Of a stretch of DNA of 64,000 nt, positions 53,502 through 61,311 are shown in pieces (the stretch's first letter is position 1; each line of letters starts with the position of its first letter). This DNA is from JBMOMT01 sp049324835 (GTDB taxonomy: Bacteria > Chloroflexota > Anaerolineae > CAYNKW01). Made by a program: the position numbers and the translations under genes. Under the pieces are notes generated by a model. The model was not told where the DNA came from. It searched no databases and saw nothing but the letters and a program-made list of their open reading frames with translations. The stretch is taken from positions 124,001 to 188,000 of the forward strand of contig JBMOMT010000055.1 of assembly GCA_049324835.1 (NCBI GenBank). Direction: 5' to 3'.

Positions 53502-53840
53502 TTACCCTCCGAAACTGTTCAGCGCGGCCTCCACATCGGAGAAAATCTCGAAAGCCTTGTCCAGCCGGGTGAGCTCAAAGATGATGCGCACCGGCTGCTG
53601 CAGCGCGGCGATCTTGAGATCGCCGCCGCCCTGGCGGCAGCGTTTCAACCCCGAAACGAGCGTCGAGAGGCCGGTGCTGTCTACAAAGCTGACGCCGCTC
53701 ATACTCACCACGATCCTGGCCTGGCCGCCGGCCGCCAGATCGCCCAGCTTTTGTTTGACCGGCGGGGCGGTGTAGGCGTCAAAGCGCCCCTCAAGCTCGA
53801 CAATCGTGACGCCGTGGCTGGTTTTGATATTCATGTCCAT
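53502..53840 (-). CDS. STAS-domain anti-sigma factor antagonist
   Basis: The 112-residue protein is one STAS domain with the phosphorylatable serine 55 in SFVDSTGLSTLVSGL. Unphosphorylated it would bind the RsbW-like kinase and free that kinase's partner. The ATG at 53840 follows GGAGAA. It lies five bases before the RsbU-like gene on the same transcript. Confidence 0.93.
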   Translation of the reverse strand: MDMNIKTSHGVTIVELEGRFDAYTAPPVKQKLGDLAAGGQARIVVSMSGVSFVDSTGLSTLVSGLKRCRQGGGDLKIAALQQPVRIIFELTRLDKAFEIFSDVEAALNSFGG

Positions 53841-53900
53841 CTCTGTTCTCCTTTGTTTGTTGTGCGTGATACATCATTTTGGTTTTTCTGCGGTGCAGTC

Positions 53901-53986
53901 GCGGTGGCGCTGGAATCCCGAACTTGTTCGGGTAATCCCACGTGGCAGTCAGAATCCACCTCAACAAGTTGAGGATTCCTCACCGC
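53901..53986. repeat. Nested palindromic element
   Basis: Two tight hairpins, CCCGAACTTGTTCGGG (53917-53932) and CCTCAACAAGTTGAGG (53959-53974), lie inside longer inverted arms GGAATCC/GGATTCC (53912-53918, 53973-53979) and GCGGTG/CACCGC (53901-53906, 53981-53986). The whole can fold as a cloverleaf-like structure. It spans the end of the nucleotidyltransferase fusion gene and the gap before the STAS gene. Confidence 0.75.
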
Positions 53987-55617
53987 TCTCGCGTTGTCCA
54001 CGTGTCGGCCCGCAGCCAGGCGGCTGGTGTGCGTAACAGGATGCGCCGATCTTGCCGCCAGCTGCGGGTGGCGGCATAATAACTATCCACAACAAACTGC
54101 TCTTCCAGCGGCAGCGACTCGCCGCCCTGGATGAGCCACAGGCCGGTCAGCCCGGCCGGGCTCTGGTAGCGGTTCTGATGCCACTCTTCGGTGGCGCAGG
54201 CGGCCTCTTGCGGCTCGAGCGGCCTGACGCCCACCAGCGCCAGCCGACCGGCCATCACGTCCAGCAGGCGCGGCAGCAGGTCGATGGCCCAGCGGCGTAA
54301 AAAACGCCCGCCGGGCAGATCGCGCCCATCGGCGCGGCGGGTGCGCAGCCGGCGCAGCATCACCGTCTGGGTGAGCGTCTGGCCGGAAAGCAGCTCGGAG
54401 CGAGGGTCGCGCACCACGTGCGGCTCGCGCAGCAGAACCGGTCTGCCAGAGGTCAGCCGCAGCCACAGCGCGGTCAGCGCCAGCAACGGCGAGCAGAGGA
54501 TCAGCCCCACCAGCGCTGCCAGCCAGTCGACGGCGCGGCGCACGCCGGCCGTCACGTAGGCCTCGCCGCTGCCCCCCAGCATGAAATGATCGGCCACGTA
54601 AACGCTCACCGCTGAAGGGACGTTGATCAGGCAGTTCTGGTTGACCACCGCCTCTTTGACCTCCACCGCCTGGCCCACGTAGGTGCCATCCAGCACCACG
54701 CTGCGGGTGATGGCGGCGTTCTGATCGACGATGACACCCCGGCCCAGCACCGTCTCTGGCCCCAGGACCACGCCGGGGCGCACCTGGCATTCGTCGCCGA
54801 TCTGCACCGGCGCGGCGATGCGCACATCGGGCGGCAGCGCCACGTTGTGACCCAGCCACACCCCGTCGGCGGCCTGGCGGCCGGGCACGCGGAGATGTTT
54901 CAACCGCCCGTAAAGGGCGTCGGCGTTGACCCGCCGGTAATCGCCGAAACTGCCGATCTCGGCCCAGTAGCCATCCATGACATAGCCGCACACCACGCCG
55001 CCCGCCGCCAGCAGAGCCGGAAGTAGATCGTGGGCCAGATCGAAGGGCTGCCGCGCTGGGATGCGCTCCAGCACCGCGGGCTCCAGCACCGAGATGCCGG
55101 TGCAGACCATTCCCTCGTCGCCGTTCAGGGCGATCACGCGCCCGGCGTCATCCACCTCGGCCCGGAGCGCGCCCGGCCCGGCGACGGCGGTGGGGTGCAG
55201 CACCACGGTGGCCTGGGCGGCCTGGCGGCGATGAAAGGCCAGCGCGGCGGTCAGGTCCAGATCGGTGAGCACATCACCCGCAGCGACGATAAAGGTGCTC
55301 TTTAGGCGGTGCGCCACCCGTCTGAGCGCCCCCGCGCTGCCCGGCGGCTCGCGCTCCAGCGAGAAATCCATCTCGACGCCCCAACGCGTGCCGTCGCCAA
55401 AGTGGCGCTCCACCAGATGCGGCAGATGGTGCAGGCTGACGATCACCTCTCGCACGCCGTGGCGGGCCAGCAGCTCGACGTTGTGTTCGAGCAGCGGTTT
55501 GTTGACCACCGGCGCCATCACTTTGGGCATGGCCATCGTCAGCGGGTTGAGCGGCTTTTCGCCGCCCGCGGCCAGGAGGACGGCCTGGATGTTCTCCAGA
55601 TTGTTTTTATCATCCAT
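53980..55617 (-). CDS. Nucleotidyltransferase-hexapeptide protein fused to a degenerate sugar transferase
   Basis: The 545-residue protein has an N-terminal sugar nucleotidyltransferase fold (to about 235), a left-handed beta-helix (about 240-345) and a C-terminal sugar-phosphate transferase-like domain (about 355-540). Both activities look damaged. The GxGTRLxPLT loop reads AAGGEKPLNPLT with the arginine missing, and the SLDELPQL catalytic dyad reads AIDLLPRL, lacking the glutamate. The end GLTGLWLIQGGESLPLEEQFVVD is still recognisable. It may be a scaffold or sensor in exopolysaccharide synthesis. Confidence 0.82.
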   Translation of the reverse strand: MDDKNNLENIQAVLLAAGGEKPLNPLTMAMPKVMAPVVNKPLLEHNVELLARHGVREVIVSLHHLPHLVERHFGDGTRWGVEMDFSLEREPPGSAGALRRVAHRLKSTFIVAAGDVLTDLDLTAALAFHRRQAAQATVVLHPTAVAGPGALRAEVDDAGRVIALNGDEGMVCTGISVLEPAVLERIPARQPFDLAHDLLPALLAAGGVVCGYVMDGYWAEIGSFGDYRRVNADALYGRLKHLRVPGRQAADGVWLGHNVALPPDVRIAAPVQIGDECQVRPGVVLGPETVLGRGVIVDQNAAITRSVVLDGTYVGQAVEVKEAVVNQNCLINVPSAVSVYVADHFMLGGSGEAYVTAGVRRAVDWLAALVGLILCSPLLALTALWLRLTSGRPVLLREPHVVRDPRSELLSGQTLTQTVMLRRLRTRRADGRDLPGGRFLRRWAIDLLPRLLDVMAGRLALVGVRPLEPQEAACATEEWHQNRYQSPAGLTGLWLIQGGESLPLEEQFVVDSYYAATRSWRQDRRILLRTPAAWLRADTWTTRER

Positions 55618-55675
55618 TGTCTGATACCCTCATTCTACACAGGAACAAGCGTTTCGTCCAGTCGGATGGGGTGTG

Positions 55676-55720
55676 ACGTATTGCGTATTGCGTATTGCGT
55701 ATTGCGTATTACGTATTACG
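55676..55720. repeat. Heptamer tandem repeat
   Basis: About six copies of the 7-base unit ATTGCGT/ATTACGT between two genes, followed by the complementary run CGCAATACG. The unit is not a multiple of three and lies outside genes. Confidence 0.85.
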
Positions 55721-55746
55721 TTTCTCCACGCAATACGAAACACGTT

Positions 55747-56340
55747 TCACTGCCCCTTGCTCGCCAGCGGCAGATGCAGCCCATACACCTCCGGCAGCGG
55801 TTGGAAAGAGCCGGTATCGACCACGCCGGTGTGCGCCGCGCCGCCGTGAAAGGCCGGCCAGGGTGCGGCATCGGCGCGCCAGCCCCCGCTCTCGTCCCAG
55901 ACGTAAACCCGGCCATCGAAGGAGCCGATGGCCACCTCGATGTCGCCGTCGGCGTCGAGATCACCCACTGCCGGGGTGGAGGCCAGGATGACGTTGCCAT
56001 CGGCCTTGCGGCTGCCGCCGGCAGGGCCGTCGTCGTCCACTGCGCCCTCTTGAATGTAGAGGATGTAGGATTGTCCGGTGTTCAGGGTGAGGCCGGTGAC
56101 GGTGTCGTCGCTGTCGCCGTCGGAGGCGTCGTCCACGATGTCCACTGCCGTGCCATCCTGCACCGCCGTGACGATCAGGACCGGGTCGCGGCTGGTGTAA
56201 CTGCCGTTGGGCGGCACAAAAACGCCGAACCGGGTGGAGGTTTCGCCCACGGCCTGCGCTGGCGGAATGGGAAAAGCGGGCAGGAAAAGCATGGCCAGAG
56301 ATAGCGGGACGAGTATGCGGAAAAGCAGGCATCTATTCAT
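55747..56340 (-). CDS. Secreted FG-GAP/VCBS-type repeat protein of unknown function
   Basis: The 198-residue protein has a signal peptide (to about AQA at residue 30), an immunoglobulin-like region, and one FG-GAP-type calcium-binding repeat, VGDLDADGDIEVAIGSFDGR. It ends LPLASKGQ; many secreted Chloroflexota proteins end in a similar LPLVxK tail, which I take as a possible sorting or anchoring signal. It is between the nucleotidyltransferase fusion and the WecG-STAS gene. Function unknown. Confidence 0.7.
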   Translation of the reverse strand: MNRCLLFRILVPLSLAMLFLPAFPIPPAQAVGETSTRFGVFVPPNGSYTSRDPVLIVTAVQDGTAVDIVDDASDGDSDDTVTGLTLNTGQSYILYIQEGAVDDDGPAGGSRKADGNVILASTPAVGDLDADGDIEVAIGSFDGRVYVWDESGGWRADAAPWPAFHGGAAHTGVVDTGSFQPLPEVYGLHLPLASKGQ

Positions 56341-56389
56341 GTCACTCTCCGAAGCCGGCTCAGCCGGGACCAAATCAAGTCAACTTTCT

Positions 56390-56462
56390 TTACCACCGAG
56401 ACACAAAGACGCCAAGTTTTTGACCTTCCTTTCTTGTTTGTGTCTTTGAGCCTTTGTGGTCA
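56390..56462. repeat. Inverted repeat of the ACCAC-GACACAAAG type
   Basis: TTACCACCGAGACACAAAG at the left and CTTTGAGCCTTTGTGGT at the right form a hairpin between genes. A close relative is at 61223-61275. Confidence 0.7.
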
Positions 56463-56488
56463 GTTTTCTTGCCAGGCGCGCAAGAATT

Positions 56489-57973
56489 TCAGCGATCAGG
56501 CCTCGATCCTGTGGCTGCCTTGACGCTGGGATAAAGATCGAACACACGATCCAGGCGCGAGAGCTGCACGATGCGCTGCACGTTGGGCGAGAGGGCGGCC
56601 AGGCGCAGCGCGCCGCCCCCGGCGGCGAGCCGTTTTTGCAGGCCAATGATGACCGCCAGCCCGGCGCTGTCTATGAATTCGGCGCCGCTGCAATCCAGAA
56701 TGATCTGCGAGTGCAACCCGGCGGCCTCGTCGAACGTGGTCTTGAGGCCGTCCAGCGCGTCCACCCGCACCTGGCGCGGCAGGGGCAGCACGAACCAATC
56801 ACCGGCCGGGCGCGGCTCTGCTGGAGCGGCGGGGGCCGGTTTTCCCGGCTCGACCGTTCCTCCCGCCAGGGCAGCCTCCAGATCGCCGGCCATCTCGAAA
56901 AGCCGGTCCAGGCGGGCGGCGGCCAGAGCCTGGGCCACAGGACGGGGCGCGGCAGCCAGGCGCACCTCGCCGCCGCGCTCGCGGGCGCGCTTGGCAACCT
57001 GCACCAGCGCGCCCATGCCGGCGCTATCGACAAAGGTCGTCTCGGCCAGGTTCACGATGACGCCGGTGATGGCGTCATCGGCCAGCGCGTCGTCGACCAG
57101 GGCCAGGAAACGGTCGCGCGAGGTCAGGTCGAGCCGCCCGCTCACGGCGATGACAGCCGCGCTGCCTACGGTAAAAGCCTCAGTTCGGGGCAGCACGGTC
57201 GCCCGGCGCGCGCCGCGCCGGTTTTGCCACCACTGCCACAGGAAAAAGGCGCCAAAGCCGGCCATATCTACCACGTAACGTTTCCACAGGCGGCGCGGCT
57301 CCTGGAGCAGGCGGTAGAGCCATTCCAGGCCGGATTTCTGCATCCAGGCCGGGGCGCGTTTGGTCTGGCCGGCGATGAAATCGAACGAGCCGCCGACGCC
57401 CACCGCCACGGCGCAGGTCAGGGCGGTGCGGTGCATGTTGATCCATTTTTCTTGCTTGGGGTTGCCAAAGGCCACCAGCAGCACGTCGGCTCCGGAGGCG
57501 TTGATGCGCTCGACGATGGCCGGCTCCATTTCGAAAATGGTGCTCAGCGGCGGTGAATAGACGCCGGCGATTTCGAGGCCCGGGTAACGCTCCTGGAGAA
57601 TTTCGCCGGCCCGGGCCGCCACGCCGGGCGCCGCGCCGAGAAAATAGAGCGACCAGCCTTCCTGGGCGGCGCGCTGCGCCAGGGCGGGCACCATGTCGGC
57701 GCCGGTGACGCGACCTTCCAGCGGCACGCCCAGCAGGCGCGCCCCCCACACCAGGGGCATGCCGTCGGCGGTGAGCATATCGGCGTGCTGGAGGATATCC
57801 AGCAGTTCCGGGTCTTGGAACGATTTGACGACGAAATCGGCGTTGACGGTGGCGATCTGGCGCAGACGGCCATCGCGCCGGGCGGCGGTGATGAACGCGC
57901 CGATACGATCCATCGCCTGGGGCATGGTCAGATCGTCGATGGGCACGCCGAGGATGACAGACAATTTGCGCAT
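56489..57973 (-). CDS. WecG/TagA/CpsF glycosyltransferase fused to two STAS domains
   Basis: Residues 1-245 are a GT26 enzyme that adds a sugar to a lipid-linked intermediate: TVNADFVVKS, LTADGMPLVWGARLLG, VTGADMVPAL, FLGAAPG, AFGNPKQEKWI and VGVGGSFDFIAG. Residues 265-370 and 393-490 are STAS domains with phospho-acceptor-type serines Ser317 (FVDSAGMGALV) and Ser436 (FIDSAGLAVII), joined by an Ala/Pro linker. STAS domains normally meet RsbW-type kinases and RsbU-type phosphatases; both are encoded 3-5 kb downstream on the same strand. The fusion suggests that the enzyme is controlled by partner switching. Confidence 0.9.
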   Translation of the reverse strand: MRKLSVILGVPIDDLTMPQAMDRIGAFITAARRDGRLRQIATVNADFVVKSFQDPELLDILQHADMLTADGMPLVWGARLLGVPLEGRVTGADMVPALAQRAAQEGWSLYFLGAAPGVAARAGEILQERYPGLEIAGVYSPPLSTIFEMEPAIVERINASGADVLLVAFGNPKQEKWINMHRTALTCAVAVGVGGSFDFIAGQTKRAPAWMQKSGLEWLYRLLQEPRRLWKRYVVDMAGFGAFFLWQWWQNRRGARRATVLPRTEAFTVGSAAVIAVSGRLDLTSRDRFLALVDDALADDAITGVIVNLAETTFVDSAGMGALVQVAKRARERGGEVRLAAAPRPVAQALAAARLDRLFEMAGDLEAALAGGTVEPGKPAPAAPAEPRPAGDWFVLPLPRQVRVDALDGLKTTFDEAAGLHSQIILDCSGAEFIDSAGLAVIIGLQKRLAAGGGALRLAALSPNVQRIVQLSRLDRVFDLYPSVKAATGSRPDR

Positions 57974-58019
57974 GGTTCAGGCTCCGTTCAGCAAAGCGGT
58001 TAAGTGCACACCGGCGCTC

Positions 58020-58751
58020 TCAATAAGCTCCGCGGCTGAAAAGCACGGCCGGAATGGTCTTGAGCAGAATCTTGATGTCGTACAGGAAGGACTGCTGCTC
58101 GATGTACTGCACGTCCAGCGCCACCCAGCGATCAAAGTCCATGTCGGAGCGGCCGGACACCTGCTGCAGGCCGGTGATGCCCGGCACGGCGTCCAGGCGG
58201 CGGCGCTGGTCGTATTCGTACTGGGCCACTTCGCCGGGCACCGGCGGGCGCGGCCCCACCAGCGACATTTCGCCCTTGAGCACGTTAAAGAGCTGCGGCA
58301 GCTCGTCGATGCTCAGCTTGCGGATGATACGCCCCACGCGGGTGATGCGCGGGTCGTTTTTCATCTTGAAAACCGGCCCGTCGGCTTCGTTGAAGGCCAT
58401 GAGCTCTTTTTTGCGTTCTTCGGCATCGGTGTACATGGAGCGAAATTTGTAACAGCCAAAGGTGCGCCCCCATTTGCCCACGCGGATCTGTTTAAAAAAG
58501 ACGGGGCCAGGCGAATCGAGTTTGACGGCCAGAGCTGTGAGCAGCATCAGCGGCGAAAGGCCAAGCAGCAGGATCAGCGCGGCGAGGAAATCAAAGGCGC
58601 GTTTGAGGCTGCGTTTGAAACGCGTCAGCACGATCCAACTGGTCACGGTGAGCACGAAACGCAGCCGCCGCCAAAAGTTCGATGTACGCAGGCCGCGATC
58701 GTCGTACATGTCCAGGATTTGTTGCTGGAGGTCTTGGGTTGTTTCGGTCAT
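58020..58751 (-). CDS. Undecaprenyl-phosphate sugar phosphotransferase
   Basis: The 243-residue enzyme starts repeat-unit synthesis by moving a sugar phosphate to the lipid carrier. It has one hydrophobic re-entrant helix (ALILLLGLSPLMLLTALAVKL), FKQIRVGKWGRTFGCYKFRSM, and the intact Asp-Glu dyad in KLSIDELPQLFNVLKGEMSL, followed by VGPRPP and PGITGLQQVSGRS. It contrasts with the degenerate domain at 53980. It is in the middle of the glycosyltransferase run. Confidence 0.94.
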   Translation of the reverse strand: MTETTQDLQQQILDMYDDRGLRTSNFWRRLRFVLTVTSWIVLTRFKRSLKRAFDFLAALILLLGLSPLMLLTALAVKLDSPGPVFFKQIRVGKWGRTFGCYKFRSMYTDAEERKKELMAFNEADGPVFKMKNDPRITRVGRIIRKLSIDELPQLFNVLKGEMSLVGPRPPVPGEVAQYEYDQRRRLDAVPGITGLQQVSGRSDMDFDRWVALDVQYIEQQSFLYDIKILLKTIPAVLFSRGAY

Positions 58752-58833
58752 GGTTTCATCTCCGGCGTCATGTATTCATAGTCGGCACGAAACAGAGGAG
58801 CGCCGACGTCGCTTGGCGTTGCTGCGTGGCTCA

Positions 58834-60024
58834 CTACGAACCTCCTTCACGGGCGGTGCGCACCCAGCCCTGGCGATCCAGACCCAGCAGCACGCGGGCA
58901 TAGAGCCACAGTTTCCACAGCACGTAAAACGGCGCGCCCAGCAGGGCCAGGTAAACCTGGAACGGCGCGCGGACCAGCAGCAGGCCGGTGAGGGTATAGA
59001 CCGCCTGTGCGGCCAGCAGGACCAGTCCCAGCCAAAAGACGGGCCAGACCCCGAGGGCCAGCGCCGCCAGCAGCGGCAAGACGGTGGCCCCCACGAGCAC
59101 GGCAAAGGGCGGGATGACCTGCTCCAGCGCGGCGTCGATGAGGGCGAAACTGCGCCGGCGCAGCCCCTCGCTCAGCAGGCGGGGCGTGTACTGCCGCACC
59201 ATCTGCACGCGGCCCCGCTCCCAGCGCACGTTCTGCGTTTGTGAGCCGCGCAGTGTGCCGGGCATCTCGGCCCAGACGACGGCGTCGGGGGCAAAGACCA
59301 CCCGCCGCCCAGCCAGGATGAGGGCCATGTGATACTCGATGTCTTCGGTGAGGGAGGCGCTCCAGGGAAATTGCTCCAGTACCGCGGCAGTGAAGGCCAT
59401 GCCGTTGCCTTTGAGGCCCGGCGATCCACCCAGCAGCCCCCGGCCCAGCGGGCGCAAATAGTGCAGCACAGCCAGGGCAGCGTAGCGAACCGCCGCCCCC
59501 CAGGAAGCCGCCGGGTCGCGGACGGCGTAATAGCCCTGCACGGCGTCGGCGCCCTGCTGCAGGCGGGCATCTGTGACCCGCAAAAAGTTGGCCGAGACGA
59601 GGGTGTCGGCGTCAAAGATGATAAAGGCATCATACGGCGTATTGGGTGTTGCGCCGGTAATCTGCTCCAACAGCCAGTTGAGGGCGTAACCTTTGCCCAC
59701 CCGCTCGGTGTTAAAGCGCTCATAGACGTGGACGCCGGCCTGGCGGGCGATCCCGGCGGTGCTGTCGGTGCAGTTGTCGGCCACGACGTGGACGGTATAG
59801 AGCGCGGCCGGGTAATCCAGATCGGCCAGGCTGCGCAGCAGGCCCGGCAGCAAGAGTTCTTCGTTGTGGGCCGGCACCAGGATGGCAAAGCGCGTCCGGG
59901 GCCGATCCGGCAGAGGCGTGCGCCGGGGCGCAAACAGGCTCAGGAGGGTGAGCAGCAGCAGATAACCCACCAGCACGGCCAGCGCAGATTCGATGATCCA
60001 CAGCAGAGCAGTCAGGAATGGCAT
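58834..60024 (-). CDS. Family 2 membrane glycosyltransferase
   Basis: The 396-residue processive-type GT2 has an N-terminal membrane helix, FAILVPAHNEE, the DxD-like FIIFDADTLV, TEDIEYHMAL and QNVRWERGR (the QxxRW motif), then three or four C-terminal membrane segments. It adds sugars from nucleotide donors on the inner face of the membrane and may help export. Its start overlaps the upstream GT4 gene by 13 bases. Confidence 0.92.
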   Translation of the reverse strand: MPFLTALLWIIESALAVLVGYLLLLTLLSLFAPRRTPLPDRPRTRFAILVPAHNEELLLPGLLRSLADLDYPAALYTVHVVADNCTDSTAGIARQAGVHVYERFNTERVGKGYALNWLLEQITGATPNTPYDAFIIFDADTLVSANFLRVTDARLQQGADAVQGYYAVRDPAASWGAAVRYAALAVLHYLRPLGRGLLGGSPGLKGNGMAFTAAVLEQFPWSASLTEDIEYHMALILAGRRVVFAPDAVVWAEMPGTLRGSQTQNVRWERGRVQMVRQYTPRLLSEGLRRRSFALIDAALEQVIPPFAVLVGATVLPLLAALALGVWPVFWLGLVLLAAQAVYTLTGLLLVRAPFQVYLALLGAPFYVLWKLWLYARVLLGLDRQGWVRTAREGGS

Positions 60025-61175
60025 GGCACGCTTCCTTTTTGGGGCGCGACGGCCCGCTCCAGCACGCCGGACACGCGGGCGGCAAAGGTTTCGGCCGAGA
60101 ACTCGCGCCGCACCCGCTCGCGGCCGGCCTCTCCCAGGCGGCGGGCCAGCGCCGGGTTCAGGGCCAGGCTCAAGACCGCCTCGGCCACCTGATCGACGCT
60201 CGACGGATCGACCAGCAGGCCGGTCTGGCCGTCCAGCACGGCATCGGCCACGCCCCCGGCCCGCCCGCCGATGACCGGCTTGCCCGCCGCCGCCGCTTCC
60301 AGATAGACGATGCCAAAGCCTTCCACCTCGCTGCCATCGTGGCTGGGGCGGGTGGGCATGACAAAGGCGTCGCAGGCGCGATAATAGGCCGGCAGATCGG
60401 CATCGCTGACCCGTCCGGCAAAGGTGACGTGTCCGGAAACGCCCAGGTCGGCGGCCAGGGCGCGCAGGCCGTCGGTATCGGGGCCGCTGCCCACTATCAG
60501 ATAATGGGCCTGCGGCACGCGCTCCAGGATGCGCGGCAGGGCGCGGATGACCGTATCCTGGCCCTTGCGCCAGACGAGGCGAGCTACGGTGAGCAGCGTC
60601 CAGCTAGCGGGTCGCGATTCCAGGGCTGGGAGCGGCGCGGGCTGGGCAAAGCGCTCCAACTCGATGCCCGGCGGGATGAGGGTCACCTGCTGCGGGTCCA
60701 GGCCCAGCCGACCCAGCTCGCGGCGGGTGAAATCGCTGACGGTGATGACGGCCGAGGCGCGCCAGAGGGCGCGGGCCAGCGCGCGCCGCCTGCGCTGTCC
60801 GGGAATGGTGATGTCCTCCGAGTGGGCATAGACGACATAAGGTACGGAAACCAGACGGGTGGCCATTTCGGCGATGATGGCCGTGGGATAAGCCACGCCG
60901 CACAGGATGAGGTGCGGCCGCCAGCGGCGGATGGCTGCCAGCAGGCGGGCGGCAAAACGCGCCGAGGTCAGGCCGCCCACGGGCAGCGGCGGCACCCGCT
61001 CGATAGGGAAGGGCGCGCGGGCGTCGAAAGCGGCGTAAAAAGCCGGCGGCTGCTGGCGCACGCTGAGCACACGCAGCTCGATGTCTGCCGGGCGGTGGTC
61101 GGAGAACTGCCACAGCAGGCGCGGCACGCCGCCCGGTTCCGGCGCGAATTGCGAGGTGGCTAATAGAACGCGCAC
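60012..61175 (-). CDS. Family 4 glycosyltransferase
   Basis: A GT-B enzyme of 387 residues: GGVPRLLWQFSDHRP for the acceptor half, LLTVARLVWRKGQDTVIRAL and EVEGFGIVYLEAAAAGKPVI for the donor site with the ExxxxxxxE motif. It transfers a sugar in exopolysaccharide assembly. The start is GTG at 61175. Confidence 0.93.
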   Translation of the reverse strand: MRVLLATSQFAPEPGGVPRLLWQFSDHRPADIELRVLSVRQQPPAFYAAFDARAPFPIERVPPLPVGGLTSARFAARLLAAIRRWRPHLILCGVAYPTAIIAEMATRLVSVPYVVYAHSEDITIPGQRRRRALARALWRASAVITVSDFTRRELGRLGLDPQQVTLIPPGIELERFAQPAPLPALESRPASWTLLTVARLVWRKGQDTVIRALPRILERVPQAHYLIVGSGPDTDGLRALAADLGVSGHVTFAGRVSDADLPAYYRACDAFVMPTRPSHDGSEVEGFGIVYLEAAAAGKPVIGGRAGGVADAVLDGQTGLLVDPSSVDQVAEAVLSLALNPALARRLGEAGRERVRREFSAETFAARVSGVLERAVAPQKGSVPCHS

Positions 61176-61222
61176 GATCTTGCCCTGACCCGGCAGAGCC
61201 GGAATCCAACGAGGAAAATGTC

Positions 61223-61275
61223 TTTACCACCAGGACACAAAGGTGCAAAGAGAGCCAAAAGGCTTTGAGTCCTGG
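61223..61275. repeat. Inverted repeat of the ACCAC-GACACAAAG type, second copy
   Basis: The left part TTTACCACCAGGACACAAAG resembles the element at 56390. CCAGGAC (61230-61236) pairs with GTCCTGG (61269-61275) and CAAAG with CTTTG inside. It lies in the 136-base gap after the FemAB-like gene. Confidence 0.7.
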
Positions 61276-61311
61276 CATCTTGATGGTTGCAAGTATCTGT
61301 TCGGAAGGGCA

